Shown here: positions 14,210 through 17,878 of the stretch, piece by piece | Numbering within the stretch: the first letter of the stretch is position 1 | Layout of the letters: each line of letters begins with the position of its first letter | Assembly (NCBI GenBank): GCA_965371225.1 | Contig: CBDUXP010000076.1 | Location: 1 to 17,878 of the forward strand | Length of the DNA stretch: 17,878 nt | Direction of reading: 5' to 3' | Source of the DNA: CBDUXP01 sp965371225 [NCBI: uncultured bacterium] | GTDB taxonomy: Bacteria > Abyssobacteria > SURF-5 > CBDUXP01 | The notes under the pieces: model-generated | What the model was told of the DNA's origin: nothing | What the model saw: only the letters and a program-made list of their open reading frames with translations | The model's database searches: none | Translations under genes and position numbers: made by a program

Positions 14210-14562
14210 GTAAATCGCTGAACCGCGTGAAACGCCGGCTGTTGAAAGACGCGAAGGTGCGGGCCGAGTACGCGGCCCAGGCGCCGGAATTTGCCTTGGC
14301 GCGGGAGTTGATCCGCGCGCGCACCCGCGCCAAACTCACGCAGGAAGAAGTGGCCGCCCGCATGGGCACCACACAATCCGCCATCGCACGCCTCGAAAGC
14401 GGGCGCCGATCCCCGAGCCTCACCACCCTGCGGCGCTTTGCCGAAGCGACGGGGTCGCGGACCGAGGTTCGCCTTGTGGCGGCGGGAGCGCGGCCCACCG
14501 GGCGAAGACCCAAGCAGCATGTTCCGCAAAAGACCCGCCGCGTGAAACGCGAGACACACTAG
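14206..14562 (+). CDS. XRE-family antitoxin (HigA-like)
   Basis: A 118-aa protein with a Cro/C1 helix-turn-helix (about 33-90): ELIRARTRAKLTQEEVAARM, then GTTQSAIARLESGRRSPSLT. It should neutralise the upstream toxin and repress the operon through the inverted repeats at 13825-13856. AAGGAG seven to twelve bases upstream and the 4-base overlap with the toxin gene indicate coupled translation. The C-terminal 20 residues are very basic (RRPKQHVPQKTRRVKRE), longer than in minimal HigA proteins, and could bind DNA or RNA. The DUF2971 gene starts 10 bases after the stop codon. Confidence 0.88.
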   Translation: MSKSLNRVKRRLLKDAKVRAEYAAQAPEFALARELIRARTRAKLTQEEVAARMGTTQSAIARLESGRRSPSLTTLRRFAEATGSRTEVRLVAAGARPTGRRPKQHVPQKTRRVKRETH

Positions 14563-14572
14563 ATCGAGCCTT

Positions 14573-15436
14573 ATGGACTTCACGGACTATCCTCCGCGCC
14601 TGTATAAGTACGTGCGCTTTTATGACGATTGCGATTACACGGAGCGGATCTTCTTGCGGAACGAGCTATGGTTGTCGTCCGTGGCCGATTTCAATGACCC
14701 GTTTGACGGAAAGTTCGCCGTTTCCGGAGAGTGTGAAGACTGGCAATACAAGGACTGGTTGATGCGATACTTCGAAGACACAGAGCCCCATATGACCTAC
14801 GAGCAGCAGAAAGCAAAGGTCTTTACGCTTCTCGATGCACGACAGGCCAGCGATCGCGATCCGGTTTTGCAGGACATGCTTAGCGCGACACACCAACTAG
14901 TCGAGACCATTCTGGGTATCACGTGTTTTACCGCAGTATCGGATAGCATCCTGATGTGGTCTCACTATGCGGACAGTCACCGCGGTCTTTGCTTGAAATT
15001 CGACGTTGGTATTCTCCAAAAGACACTGGGCATGGCTCTGCCTGTGACATATCAGGATGAGTACCCAGTGGTAAAACCGTTCACTCAGTCTAATTCCGAA
15101 CGCTTCAAGCGAAGCATCCTCACAAAGTCCCGATTATGGACGTACGAGAAAGAGTATAGGCTCATAGTGCCCGGACGGGTGCGCGAGTCAGTGAATTTTC
15201 CATCTGAAGCCCTTACTAGCGTGATCTTCGGTGCGAAGATGCTACCAGACCACCGCGACCAGATCATCGGGTGGGTGCAACGGCGAGAGAGCGAAGTCGC
15301 ATACCATGAGGCGAAGTTGAAGCCGACTGATTATGGTGTGGACATTGTTCCACTCGATGTCGATCATCTCGCAGATTCGAAACCTGGGGATTGCGCAAGT
15401 TCACCCGAAGTTGTCGGGCGGGGGCCGCGGCAGTAG
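14573..15436 (+). CDS. DUF2971 domain protein
   Basis: A 287-aa protein of the DUF2971 family. Family landmarks are LYKYVRF (10-16), FNDPFDG (40-46), LMWSHYADSHRGLCLKF (127-143) and SRLWTYEKEYRLIVPG (186-201). The conserved His131, Tyr132, Arg137 and Glu192-Lys-Glu194 region suggests an enzyme, but no activity is established for the family. It follows the toxin-antitoxin pair with a 10-base gap and has no clear ribosome site, so it is probably read from the same transcript. Codon use is more AT-rich than in the flanking ribosomal operon, consistent with acquisition. It converges on rplS with only 40 bases between stops and no evident terminator. Confidence 0.85.
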   Translation: MDFTDYPPRLYKYVRFYDDCDYTERIFLRNELWLSSVADFNDPFDGKFAVSGECEDWQYKDWLMRYFEDTEPHMTYEQQKAKVFTLLDARQASDRDPVLQDMLSATHQLVETILGITCFTAVSDSILMWSHYADSHRGLCLKFDVGILQKTLGMALPVTYQDEYPVVKPFTQSNSERFKRSILTKSRLWTYEKEYRLIVPGRVRESVNFPSEALTSVIFGAKMLPDHRDQIIGWVQRRESEVAYHEAKLKPTDYGVDIVPLDVDHLADSKPGDCASSPEVVGRGPRQ

Positions 15437-15476
15437 GAACGTCGTTCGGAGCGCCGCATTAAGCAGCATCCCGACG

Positions 15477-15947
15477 CTACTCCTCAGTGGCTTCGGCTTC
15501 GGGCGCGTCAGGCTCTTCCGCGGCGGCGTCGCTTTCGACTTTCTCGACTTCGGGCGGGGTTTCGGGCACGGCGGCCTTGGCTTTCCCGCGGCTCTCACCC
15601 TTGCGGAGCTGCTTGCTTTTGATGCGGGCGGCCTTGCCGATGCGGTCGCGCAGGTAGTAGAGCTTCGCCCGGCGGACGAGGCCGTGGGCGGTCACTTCGA
15701 TCTTCACGAGGCGGGGCGAGTGCACGGGGAAAATCCGTTCGACGCCGATGCCGAAGCTGATACGCCGCACGGTGAAGGTCTCGCGGCTGCTCGTGCCTTT
15801 GCGTGCGATGACGACGCCTTCGAAGACTTGCGTCCGTTCGCGGCTGCCTTCGGTGATGCGCTGGTGCACGCGTACGGTATCGCCCACGCGGAATTCGGGA
15901 ATGTCCGTCCGGCATTGGGACGCTTCAAAGCTGTCGATGACGTTCAT
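15477..15947 (-). CDS. rplS: Ribosomal protein L19 with acidic C-terminal tail
   Basis: Bacterial L19 sits at the 30S-50S interface. The core (about 15-113) is fully recognisable: [51 protein letters not shown] and [18 protein letters not shown]. Typical L19 ends near residue 115-120; here a tail of about 40 residues follows, first Lys-rich then acidic (Ala/Glu/Asp/Pro, ending AEATEE). The ATG overlaps the trmD stop (ATGA), so the two are coupled. In many genomes rnhB would come next; here the DUF2971 gene converges instead. Confidence 0.95.
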   Translation of the reverse strand: MNVIDSFEASQCRTDIPEFRVGDTVRVHQRITEGSRERTQVFEGVVIARKGTSSRETFTVRRISFGIGVERIFPVHSPRLVKIEVTAHGLVRRAKLYYLRDRIGKAARIKSKQLRKGESRGKAKAAVPETPPEVEKVESDAAAEEPDAPEAEATEE

Positions 15948-16711
15948 GGCGCATCCTCCGCGGCGGCGGAGTCATCCGCGCGCGCCGCTTCGTCCGTTTC
16001 ACTGAGCAGTTGGCGATCGGTATCGGTCAGGTCCGCGTTGGCGAGCAGGTCCGGCCGCACGCGCCGCGTCTTGGCGAGCGCCCGGCCGCGTCGCCAGCGG
16101 TCGATGGCGGCGTGGTTCCCCGAGCGCAACACCTCGGGCACCGTCCGGCCGCGGTAGGTCTCGGGCCGCGTGTACTGCGGAATCCCGAGCAGCCCGTCGG
16201 TAAACGAGTCGGTGGCTACACTCTGGGTGTTGCCGACCACGCCGGGCAGGAGCCGGGTGACCGCTTCGATAATCACGAGCGCGGGCAGTTCGCCGCCGCC
16301 GAGCACGTAGTCGCCGATGCTCACCTCGTCGGTCACCAGGTGGTCCACGACGCGCTGGTCCACGCCCTCGTACCGGCCGCACAGGAGCACCAGGTCCTCG
16401 GCGCCGGACAGTTCGCGCGCGACGGCGTGGGAGAAGGGGCGGCCCTGGGGCGTCAGCAGGACGATGCGCGCGCACGAGTTGAGCCCGCGCAGGCGGTCGA
16501 CGGCCTCGAAGATGGGCTCGGGCTTGAGCACCATGCCGGCCCCGCCGCCGTAGGGCGTGTCGTCCGCCGTGTGGTGTTTGTCCGTCGTGAAATCGCGCAG
16601 GTTCCACACGTGCACGCTGAGCAGGCCGCGCTCCTGCGCCTTGCCCAGCAGGCTCGCCCGCAGCGCGCCGGGGAACATCTCCGGAAAGAGCGTGAGGACG
16701 TCAATACGCAT
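15944..16711 (-). CDS. trmD: tRNA (guanine-N1-)-methyltransferase
   Basis: TrmD methylates G37 next to the anticodon using S-adenosylmethionine, preventing frameshifts. It is a SPOUT trefoil-knot enzyme. The signatures are [15 protein letters not shown] (52-66), [12 protein letters not shown] (110-121) and [16 protein letters not shown] (128-143) of the knot; [17 protein letters not shown] (168-184) holds the catalytic Asp. The 255-residue length is normal. The start [13 protein letters not shown] (16711) is preferred over an ATG four codons upstream because the family begins there; either start overlaps the end of rimM (by 11 or 23 bases). Confidence 0.96.
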   Translation of the reverse strand: MRIDVLTLFPEMFPGALRASLLGKAQERGLLSVHVWNLRDFTTDKHHTADDTPYGGGAGMVLKPEPIFEAVDRLRGLNSCARIVLLTPQGRPFSHAVARELSGAEDLVLLCGRYEGVDQRVVDHLVTDEVSIGDYVLGGGELPALVIIEAVTRLLPGVVGNTQSVATDSFTDGLLGIPQYTRPETYRGRTVPEVLRSGNHAAIDRWRRGRALAKTRRVRPDLLANADLTDTDRQLLSETDEAARADDSAAAEDAP

Positions 16712-17237
16712 GGCCGTCAACATCCAGCAGGTACGCCGGGTCCACTACCACGCGCCCCGCCGCCGCGTCCAGGTCGTGCACGTGCGGGGCCACGCACGCG
16801 ATGGTGTACTCGCGGTCGTCCGCGCCCCGCACTTCCAGGAGGGAATACGCGGGCGTCTCCATCACGCCGATCACTTCGCCGAGGGTGGCGCCCGCCGGGT
16901 CGAGCACGACGGCGCCGATCACGTCGTCGAGGAAAAACTGGTCGGCCGGCAGATGGCCGCGCTCGGCGGCGGGAATGACCACGGTCGCCTGGCGCAGCGC
17001 CGCCACCTGCGCCTCGTCGGGCCCGTCCAGCGTGAGCACCACGTTGCGCCCGGCGGGCCGGTACGCGCGCACGCCCCACTCCTGACGCGCGCCGCGCATG
17101 TCGATGAAGCGCACGGTGGCCAGATGTGCGAACCGATCCAGCACGTCGGTCTCCGGCGCGATGCGCACCTCGCGCCTCGGCACTTGTACGCTGACCACGC
17201 GCCCGATGCGCAGGTCCTTATCCGCGGCGGCGAGCAT
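16701..17237 (-). CDS. rimM: Ribosome maturation factor RimM
   Basis: RimM binds S19 and assists 30S head assembly. The 178-aa sequence has an N-terminal RimM barrel ([17 protein letters not shown], then [12 protein letters not shown]) and the C-terminal PRC-like barrel ([38 protein letters not shown], and a closing VDPAYLLD). The conserved DxxG pair of the PRC barrel is present as DVIG. The gene starts three bases after the khpA stop and overlaps trmD, as in the standard rpsP-khpA-rimM-trmD-rplS order. Confidence 0.94.
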   Translation of the reverse strand: MLAAADKDLRIGRVVSVQVPRREVRIAPETDVLDRFAHLATVRFIDMRGARQEWGVRAYRPAGRNVVLTLDGPDEAQVAALRQATVVIPAAERGHLPADQFFLDDVIGAVVLDPAGATLGEVIGVMETPAYSLLEVRGADDREYTIACVAPHVHDLDAAAGRVVVDPAYLLDVDGHAY

Positions 17238-17240
17238 CGG

Positions 17241-17528
17241 CTAGTCCTCGTCGTCGATGATGTCCAGGTCCACGCGCACGCTGGCCTTCGTCGCCGCCGC
17301 GTTCACCAGCAGCCGCATGGCCTTGCTCGTGCGCCCGTTCCGCCCGATCACCTGCCCCAAATCCTCCTGGTTCACGCGCAGCTCGATGATCGGCCGCCGC
17401 TCCCCGTCCACGATCTCCACCGCCACCTCGTCCGGGTATTTCACCAGATGCTTCGCCATGTACGTCACCAGTTCGAGCAAGTGCTCCGGCACGTCATCCG
17501 CGTAGGCCGGCTCGTCTCGGCGGCCCAT
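17241..17528 (-). CDS. khpA: KhpA-type KH-domain RNA-binding protein
   Basis: A 95-aa single KH-domain protein. VNQEDLGQVIGRNGRTSKAM (52-71) includes the GxxG loop GRNG (62-65) that holds single-stranded RNA. KhpA usually partners with KhpB as an RNA chaperone; khpB is not in the window. The start has AGGAAGG about 10 bases upstream, inside the end of the preceding gene, whose stop lies three bases before it. Compared with the usual 75-80 residues, it has about 15 extra N-terminal residues (MGRRDEPAYADDVPE). Confidence 0.93.
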   Translation of the reverse strand: MGRRDEPAYADDVPEHLLELVTYMAKHLVKYPDEVAVEIVDGERRPIIELRVNQEDLGQVIGRNGRTSKAMRLLVNAAATKASVRVDLDIIDDED

Positions 17529-17531
17529 GGC

Positions 17532-17878
17532 TTACGCGCCTTCCTTCGCGTCGTCCGCCGGCGCGTCGCCCGCGTCATCGGCAGGCGCTTCCGCAGCTGG
17601 GGCCTCGGCTTCAGCGGCGGGCGCCTCAGCCGTGGCTTCCGCAGGGGCGGCCTCGGTCGGCGCTTCGGCGACCGGCTCTTCAGCCGGTGCTTCCGCAGTC
17701 GCCTCGGCCGGGGCATCCTCTATAGCCTCCGCTTCGGCAGCCGGGGCCTCAGCTTCAGCGGCGGGCGCATCAGCAGTGACCTCCGCGGGAGCCGCCTCGG
17801 CCAGCGCATCAGCTGTTGGTTCCGCTTCGGCAGCCGGGGCGTCAGCCTCTGCCGCTGCCGCAGTGGCAGCCTCCGCCT
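17532..17878 (-). CDS. rpsP: Probable ribosomal protein S16, low-complexity C-terminal tail (partial)
   Basis: The frame is open from the window edge to a TAA (17534-17532). It encodes at least 114 residues made almost only of Ala, Glu, Pro and Asp, with a few Thr and Val; the last residues are DDAGDAPADDAKEGA. The S16 core is outside the window. The assignment rests on position: directly upstream of khpA-rimM-trmD-rplS, which in most bacteria is rpsP, and a 3-base gap to khpA. Known S16 proteins are usually 80-100 residues, so this tail alone exceeds the normal protein. The DNA shows internal duplication: a 20-base sequence at 17728-17747 repeats exactly at 17821-17840. Another gene product with a low-complexity end cannot be excluded. 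Confidence 0.6.
   Translation of the reverse strand, partial: AEAATAAAAEADAPAAEAEPTADALAEAAPAEVTADAPAAEAEAPAAEAEAIEDAPAEATAEAPAEEPVAEAPTEAAPAEATAEAPAAEAEAPAAEAPADDAGDAPADDAKEGA
17728..17840. repeat. Degenerate tandem repeat in the probable rpsP tail
   Basis: TCCGCTTCGGCAGCCGGGGC occurs at 17728-17747 and again at 17821-17840, 93 bases (31 codons) apart. Related Ala/Glu codon blocks recur throughout 17581-17840. The spacing is a whole number of codons, so duplication has kept the frame and lengthened the tail in steps. Confidence 0.6.

Noticed and set aside
15437-15476. Terminator between rplS and the DUF2971 gene
   Set aside because: Only a weak CGTCG/CGACG pairing with a large loop and no T-tract was seen; not enough to call.
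1-17878. CRISPR arrays, tRNA or rRNA genes, transposases
   Set aside because: No regularly spaced repeats, cloverleaf-like sequences, conserved rRNA segments or transposase motifs were found by eye on either strand.

Overview
The window is high-GC DNA from a Gram-negative-type bacterium: it has exported lipoproteins with lipoboxes, long TPR proteins, a predicted F420-type oxidoreductase and short intergenic palindromes. No rRNA, tRNA, transposase or CRISPR array is visible, so the phylum cannot be fixed. Uncultured or delta-proteobacterial-like lineages are plausible, but only as a guess from gene content. Codon use is strongly GC-biased, except in the TPR gene at 2938-4167 and the DUF2971 gene at 14573-15436, which look visibly more AT-rich.

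Layout. The right end (15477-17878, minus strand) is a tightly packed ribosome-maturation operon read right to left: the 3' end of a gene that by position is probably rpsP (S16), then khpA (KH-domain RNA chaperone), rimM, trmD and rplS. In many bacteria rnhB follows rplS directly. Here rnhB lies at 1988-2692, still on the minus strand and coupled to a large TPR lipoprotein gene (150-1988). About 12.8 kb of other genes lie between rplS and rnhB, so this block looks like accessory DNA inserted in, or rearranged into, a conserved operon.

Inside the block, left to right: a divergent TPR protein gene with a clear intrinsic terminator (4179-4203); a long GST-family gene followed by a deazaflavin (F420)-type nitroreductase gene; then a minus-strand group encoding a second GST, a DUF2182 metal-binding membrane protein and a DUF1326 Cys-rich protein. 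Next are a class III nucleotide cyclase coupled (TGATG) to an AhpD/CMD-like two-domain protein, and a tandem paralogue of the latter with its own copy of the same leader. After these come a Coq4-like protein and a lipoprotein joining an ethylbenzene-dehydrogenase-type heme domain to a LamG-like domain. The last part, on the plus strand, is a HigB/HigA-type toxin-antitoxin pair followed by a DUF2971 gene.

How the genes may work together (inference): 4.2-11.2 kb is enriched in thiol, redox and metal-handling folds (two GSTs, an F420-type reductase, DUF1326/DUF2182, two CxxC AhpD-like proteins) with one membrane-tethered cyclase that could act as the signalling output. The 13.8-15.4 kb cassette looks like a small TA/defence-type insertion. 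The ribosomal operon is ordinary in gene content, but both of its ribosomal proteins seem to carry acidic low-complexity C-terminal tails. No stretch longer than about 300 bases lacks a gene.
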